Assembly: GCF_900188445.1 (NCBI RefSeq)
Contig: NZ_FZOR01000052.1
Span: forward strand, 1-53,977
DNA from: Actinomadura meyerae
GTDB taxonomy: Bacteria > Actinomycetota > Actinomycetes > Streptosporangiales > Streptosporangiaceae
Direction of reading: 5' to 3'
DNA length: 53,977 nt
Shown: piece after piece, positions 33,442 through 42,264 of the stretch
Layout of the letters: each line of letters opens with the position of its first letter
Numbering within the stretch: position 1 is the first letter of the stretch
Translations under genes and position numbers: made by a program
Notes under the pieces: generated by a model
Database searches by the model: none
Told to the model about the DNA's origin: nothing
Seen by the model: the letters and a program-made list of their open reading frames with translations, nothing else

Positions 33442-34647
33442 ATGTCTCTCCGTGATGACGCCGCCGACCTGCGGCATGAGCTGACCGAGTTGCGCCGGGC
33501 CCTGCACCGCGAGCCGGAGACCGGCCTGGAACTGCCGCGCACGCAGGAGAAGGTCCTCGCCGCGCTGGACGGCCTGCCCCTGGAGATCGGCACCGGCAGG
33601 GGACTGTCCTCGGTGACCGCCGTCCTGCGCGGCGGCAAGGCGAGCGGGGAGCGCCGCCCGGCGGTGCTGCTGCGCGCCGACATGGACGCCCTGCCCGTCC
33701 AGGAGGACACCGGGCTCGACTACGCCTCGCGGATCCCCGGCCGCATGCACGCCTGCGGCCACGACCTGCACGTCGCCGGCCTGGTCGGCGCGGCCCGGCT
33801 GCTCGCCGCCCGCCGGGCCGAGCTGCCCGGCGACGTCGTGCTGATGTTCCAGCCCGGCGAGGAGGGCATGGGCGGCGCCAAGATCATGGTGGACGAGGGG
33901 GTACTGGACGCCGCCGGGGAGCGGGTCTCCGCCGCCTACGCCCTGCACGTCTTCTCCACCGCCCTGCCGCGCGGCATGGTCGTCACCCGCCCCGGGCCGA
34001 TGATGGCCGCCTCCGACGAGGCGCACGTGGTGATCCGCGGGAAGGGCGGGCACGGCTCCTCGCCGCACGGCGCCAAGGACCCCGTCCCCGCCCTCGGCGC
34101 GATGATCAACGCGCTGCAGACGATGGTCACCCGCGACCTGGACGTCTTCGATCCCGCCGTCGTCACCGTCGGGTCCGCGCACGCCGGGACGGCCGCGAAC
34201 GTCATCCCCGAGACGGCCGAGCTGACCGCCACGATCCGGTCGTTCTCCGAGGACGCCCACGGCCGGGTCCGCGCCGGGTTCGAGCGGGTGGTGCACGGCG
34301 TCGCCGCCGCCCACGGCGTGACCGCCGACGTCGACTACCGGGAGCAGTACCCGGTCACCGTGAACACCCCGGACGAGGCCGCGTTCGCGCTCGCCACCGC
34401 CCGCGACGTCTTCGGCGGCGACCGCGTCCTGGAGGCGCCGCGCCCGGTCGCCGGGTCGGAGGACTTCTCGTTCGTCCTCCAGCGGGTGCCCGGCGCGTTC
34501 GTCTGCCTCGGCGCGTGCCCGCCCGACCGCGACCTCGCGACCGCGCCGATGAACCACTCGCCGCAGGCCGTCTACGACGACTCCGTGCTGCCCGACGCCG
34601 CGGCCCTGCTGGCCGAGCTGGCCGTCCGCCGCCTGGAGGCCGAGTGA
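33442..34647 (+). CDS. M20-family amidohydrolase / aminoacylase-like peptidase
   Basis: 401 residues. The di-metal M20D motifs are RADMDALPVQEDTG, HACGHDLH and FQPGEEGMGGAKIM, with GKGGHGSSPH at the dimerisation domain and AGSEDFSFVL near the end. Relatives cleave N-acyl amino acids, hippurate, indole-acetyl amino acids or similar amides. I start at ATG 33442 (MSLRDDAADLRHEL) because family similarity begins there; in-frame ATGs at 33400 and 33412 and a frame opening at 33361 overlap the divergent promoter. No clear ribosome site precedes any of them. The stop overlaps the GTG of the MFS gene (GTGA), so hydrolase and transporter are coupled. Confidence 0.88.
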   Translation: MSLRDDAADLRHELTELRRALHREPETGLELPRTQEKVLAALDGLPLEIGTGRGLSSVTAVLRGGKASGERRPAVLLRADMDALPVQEDTGLDYASRIPGRMHACGHDLHVAGLVGAARLLAARRAELPGDVVLMFQPGEEGMGGAKIMVDEGVLDAAGERVSAAYALHVFSTALPRGMVVTRPGPMMAASDEAHVVIRGKGGHGSSPHGAKDPVPALGAMINALQTMVTRDLDVFDPAVVTVGSAHAGTAANVIPETAELTATIRSFSEDAHGRVRAGFERVVHGVAAAHGVTADVDYREQYPVTVNTPDEAAFALATARDVFGGDRVLEAPRPVAGSEDFSFVLQRVPGAFVCLGACPPDRDLATAPMNHSPQAVYDDSVLPDAAALLAELAVRRLEAE

Positions 34648-36053
34648 CGACCGCGGCGCACCGGAAGGAGCCGGCCCCGCCCGGCGTGTCGGTCACCGCC
34701 GTCGTCGGGCTGCTCGTCCTGTTCGAGCTGGTGAGCGGGTTCCTCCAGGCCGGGATCGCGCCCGTGCTGCCCAGCATCGGGGACGAGTGGGGCGTCTCGG
34801 ACTCCGCGCTGACCTGGGTGATCGCCGTCCAGTTGCTGTCGGCGGCCGTGTCGCTGCCCGCGTTCGGGCGGCTCGGCGACCTGTACGGGCACCGCCGCAT
34901 GCTCCGCATCGCGCTGGTGTCGGTCGCGGTGGGCTCCGTCCTGGTCGCCTTCGCGCCGTCCTTCGCCGTCCTGCTCGCCGGGCGGTTCCTGCAGGGCCCG
35001 CTCGCGGCACTGCTGCCGCTGGAGATCTCCCTCGTCCGCGACCGGCTGCCGGTGGACCTCGCCCGCTCCGCGATCGCCCGGCTCGTCGGCGCGCTCACCC
35101 TCGGCGGGCTGCTCGGCGGGCTCGGCATGGGCATCGCGGACAAGGCGTTCGGGGACGTCCGGCTCGCGCTGGGCGTGCCCGCCGTGCTGACGCTGGTGTG
35201 CGTGGCGGTGTCTTTCGTCGCCATCCCCGAGTCGGCGCGCCGCGCGACCGGGCGGGTGGACTGGCCCGGCGTCGCGCTGCTCGGCCTGGCCGTCGTCGCC
35301 GTCCTGGCCGGGGTGTCCGGCGCGGGGGACAACGGGTGGCTGTCCGGGACGACCCTCGTCCCCGTCCTCGCGGGCCTGGCGCTGCTGGCGGCGTGGGCGG
35401 TGGTCGAGCTGCGGACCGCCGAGCCGCTGGTCGACCTGCGCGCCATGGCCGGACGGCACGTCGCGCCCTACTACTTCGCCTCGTTCGCGTTCGGCGTCAT
35501 CTACTTCGGGAGCCAGTCGCCGAACTCGACCTTCTTCGCGACCGACCCGGACGAGGCCGGCTACGGGTTCGGCCTGTCGTCGCTGTCGATCGCGCTGGCG
35601 ATGCTGCCCGCGATGCTCGTCAGCGTCGTCGCGTCGGCGTCCACCGCCGTCGTCGCCCGCAGGGTCGGTTACCGCAACGCCCTGATCGGGTCGTTCCTGC
35701 TGGTGGCGGCCGGCTTCGCCGCGTTCGCCGCGGCGCACGACGTGCTGTGGCTGGTCGTCGCCGAGCTGACCGTCCTGGCCGCCGGGATGGGCGTGGCGCT
35801 CGGCGCGATGCCGACCGTGATCGCGGAGGCGTCCGACCCGTCCCGCACCGGCGTGGCGACCGCCGTCTACAACAACGTCAAGACCGTCGGCGGGGCGGTG
35901 GCGGGCGGGATGTTCGGGACGCTCCTCGCCGCCCCGGCGGGCTCGGACGACCCGGCCGAGCGCGGCTACCTGGCCGTCTGGCTGGTCGGCGCCGGGTTCG
36001 CGCTGCTGGCCGCCGTGCTCGCGCTCGCCGCGCGGGGGCGCTCGGCGGACTGA
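34644..36053 (+). CDS. major facilitator superfamily transporter coupled to the M20 amidohydrolase
   Basis: 469 residues with roughly 12-14 hydrophobic segments, in the length range of DHA2-like proteins. The motif A-type loop is FGRLGDLYGHRRMLRIALV between helices 2 and 3; the C-terminal half carries ARRVGYRNALIGSFLLVAAG. GTG at 34644 overlaps the hydrolase stop in GTGA, which fixes the start; the frame upstream of it is antisense-like Arg-rich sequence. Coupling to an M20 amidohydrolase and a divergent AsnC-type regulator suggests transport of an amino-acid-related amide or of the amino acid released from it. The direction, uptake or export, cannot be read. Confidence 0.85.
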   Translation: MTTAAHRKEPAPPGVSVTAVVGLLVLFELVSGFLQAGIAPVLPSIGDEWGVSDSALTWVIAVQLLSAAVSLPAFGRLGDLYGHRRMLRIALVSVAVGSVLVAFAPSFAVLLAGRFLQGPLAALLPLEISLVRDRLPVDLARSAIARLVGALTLGGLLGGLGMGIADKAFGDVRLALGVPAVLTLVCVAVSFVAIPESARRATGRVDWPGVALLGLAVVAVLAGVSGAGDNGWLSGTTLVPVLAGLALLAAWAVVELRTAEPLVDLRAMAGRHVAPYYFASFAFGVIYFGSQSPNSTFFATDPDEAGYGFGLSSLSIALAMLPAMLVSVVASASTAVVARRVGYRNALIGSFLLVAAGFAAFAAAHDVLWLVVAELTVLAAGMGVALGAMPTVIAEASDPSRTGVATAVYNNVKTVGGAVAGGMFGTLLAAPAGSDDPAERGYLAVWLVGAGFALLAAVLALAARGRSAD

Positions 36054-36131
36054 CGCCGGGCCATGCGGCGGGCCGGGCCGGCGGGCCGCCGGGACGGCCG
36101 CGGGCGCCCCGCCGGCGCGGGGCGCCCGCTG

Positions 36132-36160
36132 TTGACATTCGCGGGAGTTAGCGCAAACAT
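36132..36160 (+). promoter_or_regulatory. promoter and LacI-type operator of the arabinose lacI gene
   Basis: TTGACA (36132-36137) is followed after 17 bases by AAACAT (36155-36160) as a possible -10. The operator-like AGTTAGCGCAAACA (36146-36159) overlaps that -10 and matches 12 of 14 bases of the perfect palindrome before araD, which predicts autorepression. Confidence 0.6.
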
Positions 36161-36196
36161 TCGGGGCGTAGCGATGGCTCGGCTCGGGGAGGCGAT

Positions 36197-37249
36197 GTGG
36201 CCGCCGAATCACCGGAGGCGCCCGACGGCCGGCGGCTGGCGGTGATGGAGGACGTGGCCGCGATGGCGGGCGTCTCGGCGATGACCGTGTCGCGGGTGCT
36301 GAACACCCCCGAGAAGGTGCGCCCGCAGACGCGCGCCCGGGTGATGGCGGCGGTGCAGGCGCTGGACTACCGGCCGAACTCGGCGGCCCGGGTGCTCGCG
36401 ACCGGCCGGTCCGGGGTGCTCGGCGTGGTCAGCTTCGACACCACCCTGTACGGCCCGGCGTCCACGGTGTTCAGCATCGAGCAGGCCGCCCGCGAGCACG
36501 GCTACAACGTCAGCATCGTCAGCCTCAGCTCGCTGAACCGCCGCTCGATCGGCGAGGGCGTGGAGCGGCTGCGCGCCCAGTCCGCCGACGGGATCATGGT
36601 CGTCGCGCCGCACGAGTCGGCCGCCGACGGGCTGAAGGAGCTGCCCTCCGACACGCCGCTGGTCGCGGTCGGCGCGGGCGGCGACGTGCCGTTCCCCGTG
36701 GTCGCGGTCGACCACCGGGCCGGCGCGGAGCGGGCCGTCCGGCACCTGCTCAGCCTCGGCCACGAGACCGTCGCGCACCTGGCCGGCCCCGCCGACTGGG
36801 TCGACGCGAGCGGCCGCACCGACGGCTGGCGCGCCGCGCTGGAGGCCGCCGGGCGCGAGGTCCCGGCCGCGTCCGCGGGCGACTGGAGCGCCCGGTCCGG
36901 CTACGAGCTCGGCCGCCGCATCGCCGCCGACCCGCAGGTCACCGCCGTGTTCGCGGCCAACGACGCGATGGCGCTCGGGCTGCTGCGGGCGCTGCGCGAG
37001 GCCGGCCGCGACGTGCCCGGCGAGGTGAGCGTCGTCGGTTTCGACGACGTGCCCGAGGCCGCCTACTTCCCGCCGCCGCTCACCACCGTCCGGCAGAACT
37101 TCGCCGAGGTGGGGCGGCGCGCGTTCGGCCTGCTGCTCGACCGGATCGAGAGCGGCGCGCGGCCGGTTCCCGCCCCGGACGGGACGCACCGCGTCGTCGA
37201 ACCCGAACTCGTCGTCCGGGAGAGCACCGGGGTGCGCCGCCCCACCTGA
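36197..37249 (+). CDS. LacI-family regulator of the arabinose genes
   Basis: 350 residues. The N-terminal LacI helix-turn-helix and hinge read EDVAAMAGVSAMTVSRVLN and LDYRPNSAARVLATGRSG; the periplasmic-binding-like sensor follows (LGVVSFDTTLYGPAS, VVAPHESAADGL, VAVDHRAGAERAVRHLLSLG, FDDVPEAAYF). GTG at 36197 follows GGGGAGG with four bases between. Immediately downstream come araD-araA-araB, and a perfect operator-like palindrome lies between. The ligand is probably L-arabinose or a pathway intermediate (inference from neighbours). Specificity residues in the recognition helix (Ala-Met) differ from those of the second LacI protein (His-Gln), so the two may not read identical sites. Confidence 0.9.
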   Translation: MAAESPEAPDGRRLAVMEDVAAMAGVSAMTVSRVLNTPEKVRPQTRARVMAAVQALDYRPNSAARVLATGRSGVLGVVSFDTTLYGPASTVFSIEQAAREHGYNVSIVSLSSLNRRSIGEGVERLRAQSADGIMVVAPHESAADGLKELPSDTPLVAVGAGGDVPFPVVAVDHRAGAERAVRHLLSLGHETVAHLAGPADWVDASGRTDGWRAALEAAGREVPAASAGDWSARSGYELGRRIAADPQVTAVFAANDAMALGLLRALREAGRDVPGEVSVVGFDDVPEAAYFPPPLTTVRQNFAEVGRRAFGLLLDRIESGARPVPAPDGTHRVVEPELVVRESTGVRRPT

Positions 37250-37327
37250 CCCCCGCCCCGTCCCTGCCCGCCCCCGCCCGTCCTCAGCCCGCCCCAGCCC
37301 GTCCCCGCCCAGTCCTCGCGAGTCCCC
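37250..37327. repeat. C-run-rich tract between lacI and araD
   Basis: About 78 bases hold eleven runs of three to five C separated by one to six other bases, built on degenerate CCCGCCC/CCCGTCC units. The complementary strand is therefore G-run-rich and could form G-quadruplexes. It follows the lacI stop directly and precedes the araD operator. Confidence 0.6.
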
Positions 37328-37343
37328 GTCGGCAGCCCGATGA

Positions 37344-37357
37344 TGTTAGCGCTAACA
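37344..37357. promoter_or_regulatory. perfect LacI-type operator before araD
   Basis: TGTTAGCGCTAACA is a perfect 14-bp palindrome with the central CG typical of LacI-family operators. It abuts the AAAGGAG ribosome site of araD, so a bound repressor would block elongation or initiation for the whole araDAB unit. Confidence 0.8.
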
Positions 37358-37368
37358 AAGGAGCGGAC

Positions 37369-38034
37369 ATGACAGAGCCGGAGACCGCCGCGCTCCGCAC
37401 CGAACTCGCCGCCCTCCACCGGATGCTCGTCGAGGGCGGGCTGGTCGTCTGGACGGCCGGGAACGTGTCCGCCCGGGTGAGCGACGACGCCTTCCTCATC
37501 AAGCCGAGCGGCGTCCCCTACGCGGACCTGACCCCCGACTCGATGGTGCTCTGCGACCTGGAGGGCAAGCCGGCCGACGGATCGCCGCTCAAGCCGTCCA
37601 GCGACGTGTTCGCCCACGCGTACGTGTACCGGCACCGCCCGGACGTCGGCGGCGTGGTACACACCCACTCGACCTACGCGACCGCGTGGGCGGCGCGCAA
37701 CGAGCCGATCCCGTGCGTGCTGACGGCGATGGCGGACGAGTTCGGCGGCGAGATCCCGGTGGGCCCGTTCGCGCTGATCGGCGGCGACGACATCGGCCGC
37801 GGCATCGTGGAGACGCTCGCCGGGCACCGCAGCCCCGCCGTCCTCATGCGCAACCACGGCGTGTTCACGATCGGCGCCGACGCCCGCGCCGCGGTGAAGG
37901 CGGCCGTGATGTGCGAGGACGCCGCCCGCACCGTCCACCTGTCCCGCCAGCTCGGCGAGCCGCTGCCGATGGACGCGGGCGACATCGACCGGTTGTACGA
38001 CCGCTACCAGAACGTCTACGGGCAGAGGGGCTGA
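37369..38034 (+). CDS. araD: L-ribulose-5-phosphate 4-epimerase
   Basis: 221 residues, class II aldolase/epimerase fold. The Zn ligands His98 and His100 in VVHTHSTYATAW and His163 in LMRNHGVFTIG are present, with the phosphate-site segments TAGNVSAR and IKPSGVPY and SSD near residue 80. It converts L-ribulose-5-phosphate to D-xylulose-5-phosphate, the last step of L-arabinose entry into the pentose phosphate pathway. ATG at 37369 follows AAAGGAG. It is the first gene of araD-araA-araB and ends two bases before the araA start. Confidence 0.93.
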   Translation: MTEPETAALRTELAALHRMLVEGGLVVWTAGNVSARVSDDAFLIKPSGVPYADLTPDSMVLCDLEGKPADGSPLKPSSDVFAHAYVYRHRPDVGGVVHTHSTYATAWAARNEPIPCVLTAMADEFGGEIPVGPFALIGGDDIGRGIVETLAGHRSPAVLMRNHGVFTIGADARAAVKAAVMCEDAARTVHLSRQLGEPLPMDAGDIDRLYDRYQNVYGQRG

Positions 38035-38036
38035 CC

Positions 38037-39533
38037 ATGAGCTTTCCGAACCGCGAGATCTGGTTCCTCACCGGCAGCCAGGGCCTGTACGGCGAGGACA
38101 CCCTCCGCCAGGTCGCCGAGCAGTCCGCGGCGATCGCCGCGCGGCTCGGCGAGGCGCTGCCGGTCGCGCTGCGGTGGAGGCCCGTCCTGACCGGCGCGGA
38201 CGCGATCCGCCGGACCTGCCTGGACGCGAGCGCCGACGACGCCTGCGTCGGCGTCATCGCGTGGATGCACACCTTCTCCCCGGCCAAGATGTGGATCGCC
38301 GGCCTGGACGCGCTGTCCAAGCCGCTCCTGCACCTGCACACGCAGGCGAACGTCGAGCTGCCCTGGCACTCGATCGACATGGACTTCATGAACCTGAACC
38401 AGGCCGCGCACGGCGACCGGGAGTTCGGCTACATCCAGTCGCGGCTCGGCGTCGCCCGCAAGACCGTCGCCGGGCACGTCAGCGACCCGTCCGTCGGCGC
38501 GCGCATCTCGGCATGGGCGCGCGCGGCGGCCGGGCACCACGAGCTGCGCACGCTGAAGCTGGCCCGGTTCGGCGACAACATGCGGGACGTCGCCGTCACC
38601 GAGGGCGACAAGGTCGAGGCGCAGCTCAGGTTCGGCGTCTCCGTGAACACCTACGGCGTGAACGACTTGGTCGAGGTGGTGGACGCCGTCCCGGACGTCG
38701 AGGTCACCGAGCTGGTCAAGGAGTACGAGGACGCCTACGACGTCGTCCCGGCGCTGCGCGCGGGCGGCGAGCGGCACGAGTCGCTCCGCTACGGCGCCCG
38801 CATCGAGCTGGGGCTGCGGACGTTCCTCGACGACGGCGGCTTCAAGGCGTTCACCACGAACTTCGAGGATCTCGGCGGGCTGCGGCAGCTCCCCGGCCTC
38901 GCGGTCCAGCGGCTGATGGCGGACGGCTACGGCTTCGGCGGCGAGGGCGACTGGAAGACGGCGACGCTGCTGCGCACCCTGAAGGCGGCGTCCGCCGGGC
39001 TGCCCGGCGGCACCTCGTTCATGGAGGACTACACCTACCACCTGGAGCCCGGCAACGAGCTGATCCTCGGTGCGCACATGCTTGAGGTCTGCCCGTCCAT
39101 CGCGGCGGGGCGGCCCTCACTGGAGATCCATCCGCTCGGCATCGGCGGGCGCGAGGACCCGGTGCGGCTGGTGTTCGACGCCGCGCCCGGCCCCGCCGTC
39201 GTCGCCGGGCTGGCCGACATGGGGGACCGGTTCCGCCTCGTCGCGAACGAGATCGAGGTCGTCGCGCCGCCGGAGCCGCTGCCGATGCTGCCGGTCGCCC
39301 GCGCGGTGTGGCGCCCGCTGCCGGACCTGCGCACGTCCACCGAGGCGTGGCTGACCGCCGGGGCGCCGCACCACACCGTCCTGTCGGCCGCGCTCGGCAC
39401 CGAGGTGCTGGACGACCTCGCCGAGATGGCCGGGGTCGAGCTCCTCACCATCGACGGCGGCACCACGCTGCGGCAGTTCACCAAGGAGATCCGCTGGAAC
39501 CAGGCCTACCACCGCCTGGCCCAGGGGCTGTGA
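38037..39533 (+). CDS. araA: L-arabinose isomerase
   Basis: 498 residues, full length. The start MSFPNREIWFLTGSQGLYGE is the family signature; further segments are GVIAWMHTFSPAKMWI, LHTQANVELPW, NLNQAAHGDREFGYI, GEGDWKTATLLR, GTSFMEDYTYHLEPG (acidic and His active-site region) and SLEIHPLGIGG. It isomerises L-arabinose to L-ribulose using Mn2+. ATG at 38037 follows GAGGGG and lies two bases after the araD stop. The region around its own stop is a degenerate 14-15-bp triplicate repeat that separates it from araB. Confidence 0.95.
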   Translation: MSFPNREIWFLTGSQGLYGEDTLRQVAEQSAAIAARLGEALPVALRWRPVLTGADAIRRTCLDASADDACVGVIAWMHTFSPAKMWIAGLDALSKPLLHLHTQANVELPWHSIDMDFMNLNQAAHGDREFGYIQSRLGVARKTVAGHVSDPSVGARISAWARAAAGHHELRTLKLARFGDNMRDVAVTEGDKVEAQLRFGVSVNTYGVNDLVEVVDAVPDVEVTELVKEYEDAYDVVPALRAGGERHESLRYGARIELGLRTFLDDGGFKAFTTNFEDLGGLRQLPGLAVQRLMADGYGFGGEGDWKTATLLRTLKAASAGLPGGTSFMEDYTYHLEPGNELILGAHMLEVCPSIAAGRPSLEIHPLGIGGREDPVRLVFDAAPGPAVVAGLADMGDRFRLVANEIEVVAPPEPLPMLPVARAVWRPLPDLRTSTEAWLTAGAPHHTVLSAALGTEVLDDLAEMAGVELLTIDGGTTLRQFTKEIRWNQAYHRLAQGL

Positions 39534-39564
39534 GGGCAGGTCTGTGAGAGCGGGGTCTGCGAGG
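39522..39564. repeat. degenerate 14-15-bp tandem repeat across the araA stop
   Basis: CAGGGGCTGTGAGGG (39522-39536, containing the araA TGA), CAGGTCTGTGAGAG (39537-39550) and CGGGGTCTGCGAGG (39551-39564) are successive diverged copies. Two of them keep the CTGTGAG that includes the stop triplet. Confidence 0.65.
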
Positions 39565-39584
39565 CAGGGCCCGGAGGAGGGCGC

Positions 39585-41213
39585 ATGAGCGAGGACGAGC
39601 GGTACGTCGTCGGGGTCGACTTCGGCACGCTGTCGGGGCGGGCGGTGGTCGTCCGCGTCCGGGACGGCGCCACCCTGGGCGACGGCGTGCACGAGTACGG
39701 CCACGGGGTGATCGACGAGGCGCTGCCGTCCGGCACTGGCCTCGCCCCCGACTGGGCCCTCCAGGCGCCCGGCGACTGGGTGGACGTGCTGCGCTTCGCC
39801 GTCCCGAAGGCCCTGGCCGTCGCGGGCGTCCCGGCGTCGCGGGTCATCGGGATCGGCACCGACTTCACCGCGTGCACGATCCTCCCCGCGGCGGCCGACG
39901 GCACCCCGCTCTGCGAGCGGTACCCGGACCGGCCGCACGCGTGGCCGAAGCTGTGGAAGCACCATGCCGCGCAGCCGCAGGCCGACCGGATCAACGCCCT
40001 GGCCGCCGAGCGCGGCGAGCCGTGGCTGCGCCGCTACGGCGGCAAGATCTCCTCGGAGTGGGAGTTCGCCAAGGGCCTGCAACTCCTCGAAGAGGACCCG
40101 GAGCTGTACGCGGAGGCGGACCGCTGGATCGAGGCCGCCGACTGGATCGTCTGGCGGCTCACCGGCACCGAGTCCCGCAATATCTGCACGGCCGGCTACA
40201 AGGGCATCTACCAGGACGGCCGGTACCCGTCCCGGGAGTTCCTCGCCGCGCTGCACCCCGGCTTCGCCGGCTTCGCGGACAAGCTCGGCCACGACCTCGC
40301 CCCCCTCGGCGGCCTCGCCGGGACCCTCACCGCGGAGGCGGCCGCCTGGACGGGCCTCCCCGAGGGCATCGCGGTCGCGGTCGGCAACGTCGACGCGCAC
40401 GTCACCGCCGCCGCGGCCGACGCCGTCCGGCCCGGCCAGATGGTCGCGATCATGGGGACGTCCACCTGCCACGTCATGTCCTCGGACGCGCTCGCCGAGG
40501 TCCCCGGCATGTGCGGCGTCGTCGCCGACGGCATCGTGCCGGGCCTGTGGGGCTACGAGGCCGGGCAGTCCGGCGTCGGCGACATCTTCGCCTGGTTCGT
40601 CGACAACTGCGTGCCCGCCTACTACAACCAGGTCGCCGCCGCCGAGGGGCGGACCGTCCACGAGCACCTCACGGCGCTCGCCGAGGCGCAGCCGGTCGGG
40701 CGGCACGGGCTCGTCGCGCTCGACTGGCACAGCGGGAACCGCTCGGTCCTCGTCGACCACGACCTGTCCGGCCTGATCGTCGGCCAGACGCTCGCCACGA
40801 AGCCCGAGGACGTGTACCGCGCGCTGATCGAGGCGACCGCGTTCGGCACCCGGATGATCGTGGAGACGTTCGAGGCGTCCGGCGTCCCCGTCGGGGAGTT
40901 CGTCGTCGCGGGCGGCCTGCTGAAGAACGCCTTCCTGATGCAGGTGTACGCCGACGTCCTGCGCCGCCCGCTCTCGGTGATCGGCTCGTCCCAGGGCCCG
41001 GCCCTCGGCTCGGCGATCCACGCCGCCGTCGCCGCCGGCGCCCACCCCGACATCACCTCGGCCGCCGCCGCGATGGGGCGCCGGGTACCGTCCGCCTACG
41101 TCCCCGATCAGGCCCGCGCCGACGCCTACGACGACCTGTACGCGATCTACCGGAGCCTGCACGACCACTTCGCCGGCGGCGAGATCATGCACCGCCTCCG
41201 CGCCCTGCGCTAA
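39585..41213 (+). CDS. araB: L-ribulokinase
   Basis: 542 residues, FGGY-kinase family. The N-terminal phosphate-1 motif is VVGVDFGTLSGRAVVV. Further elements are GIGTDFTACTILP, KLWKHHAAQPQADRIN, GNVDAHVTAAAADAVRPGQM, IMGTSTCHVM and the adenosine-site segment FVVAGGLLKNAFLMQVYAD. It phosphorylates L-ribulose to L-ribulose-5-phosphate with ATP. ATG at 39585 follows GGAGGAGGG. It is the last gene of araDAB, and its TAA overlaps the stop of the convergent second lacI gene (41210-41213), leaving no intergenic terminator. Confidence 0.95.
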   Translation: MSEDERYVVGVDFGTLSGRAVVVRVRDGATLGDGVHEYGHGVIDEALPSGTGLAPDWALQAPGDWVDVLRFAVPKALAVAGVPASRVIGIGTDFTACTILPAAADGTPLCERYPDRPHAWPKLWKHHAAQPQADRINALAAERGEPWLRRYGGKISSEWEFAKGLQLLEEDPELYAEADRWIEAADWIVWRLTGTESRNICTAGYKGIYQDGRYPSREFLAALHPGFAGFADKLGHDLAPLGGLAGTLTAEAAAWTGLPEGIAVAVGNVDAHVTAAAADAVRPGQMVAIMGTSTCHVMSSDALAEVPGMCGVVADGIVPGLWGYEAGQSGVGDIFAWFVDNCVPAYYNQVAAAEGRTVHEHLTALAEAQPVGRHGLVALDWHSGNRSVLVDHDLSGLIVGQTLATKPEDVYRALIEATAFGTRMIVETFEASGVPVGEFVVAGGLLKNAFLMQVYADVLRRPLSVIGSSQGPALGSAIHAAVAAGAHPDITSAAAAMGRRVPSAYVPDQARADAYDDLYAIYRSLHDHFAGGEIMHRLRALR

Positions 41214-42220
41214 GGGCGGGCGGGGGCGGTGCTGCGGCGGACGACCAGCTCGCTGGGGACGACTTTCGGCACGTTCGCCTCGGTCCCGGTGAGCTGTGCG
41301 ACGAGCAGCTCCACGCAGTGGCGGCCGAGGGCGGTGAAGTCCTGCCGGACGGTGGTGAGGGGCGGCGTCAGGAACGCCGCCTCCGGGATGTCGTCGAACC
41401 CGATCACGCTGACGTCGCCCGGGACGCGGCGGCCGCTCTCGTGGATCGCCCACAGCAGCCCGAGCGCGATCTGGTCGTTGCCCGCGAACACCGCGGTGAC
41501 GCGGGGGTCGGCGGCGAGGAGCCGGCCCCGCTCGTAGCCGGACCGGGCGCTCCAGTCGCCGGGCGCGCAGTCGGGCACCTCGGCGCCCGCCTCGGTGAGC
41601 GCGTCCCGCCAGCCGCGGGTCCGCTCGGTCGCCTCCGACCAGTCGTCCGGCCCCGGCAGGTGGTGGACGGTCCGGTGCCCGAGGCCGAGCAGGTACCGGG
41701 TCGCCTCCTTGGGCGCCAGGTAGTGGTCGGCGGACACCGTCGGGACGGCGGCCTCCGGCCCGAGCAGCACCGTCGGCAGGTCGCCGGGCAGGTGCCGCAG
41801 CGCCTCGTCCGGCGGGACGTGCCCGGGGATCATGATGATGCCGTCCACGCCCTGGTCGCGGAAGCGGTCGACCGCCCCCGCGACCGCGCCGTGCCCCGGC
41901 GACTCCAGGCTCGCGACGCTGGTGAAGAAGTCGGCGGCGCGCGCGTTCCGCTCGATCGCCGCGATGATCGACGCCGGGCCGAACAGCGCGGTGTCGAAGC
42001 TGACGACCCCGAGCGTCCGGGACCGGCCGGTGGCGAGCGCCCGCGCCGCCGCGTTGGGCCGGAAGTCCAGTTGCGCGGCGGCCGCGAGCACCCGGTCGCG
42101 GGTCTTCGGGCTGACCATCGGATGGTTCTTGAACACCCGCGACACGGTCTGGTGGGACACCCCGGCGAGCCGGGCGACGTCGCGGAGCCCGGGGCGGGCC
42201 GGTGGTGGCGTGGCGGTCAT
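41210..42220 (-). CDS. second LacI-family regulator, in the sugar ABC transporter operon
   Basis: 336 residues. The helix-turn-helix and hinge read LRDVARLAGVSHQTVSRVFK and LDFRPNAAARALATGRSR; sensor segments include LGVVSFDTALFGPAS, GIIMIPGHVPPDEAL and VIGFDDIPEAAFLTPPLTTV. ATG at 42220 follows GAGGTGAC. It is closely related in layout to the LacI protein at 36197, so the two may be old paralogues. It lies 44 bases downstream of the permease and probably forms the last cistron of chvE-mmsA-mmsB-lacI. It probably regulates that operon through one of the LacI-type operators upstream of the binding-protein gene (inference). Confidence 0.9.
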   Translation of the reverse strand: MTATPPPARPGLRDVARLAGVSHQTVSRVFKNHPMVSPKTRDRVLAAAAQLDFRPNAAARALATGRSRTLGVVSFDTALFGPASIIAAIERNARAADFFTSVASLESPGHGAVAGAVDRFRDQGVDGIIMIPGHVPPDEALRHLPGDLPTVLLGPEAAVPTVSADHYLAPKEATRYLLGLGHRTVHHLPGPDDWSEATERTRGWRDALTEAGAEVPDCAPGDWSARSGYERGRLLAADPRVTAVFAGNDQIALGLLWAIHESGRRVPGDVSVIGFDDIPEAAFLTPPLTTVRQDFTALGRHCVELLVAQLTGTEANVPKVVPSELVVRRSTAPARP

Positions 42221-42264
42221 GTCACCTCGGAACCTACCGCGTCCGCCGTCCCCGGGCGGCCCGC

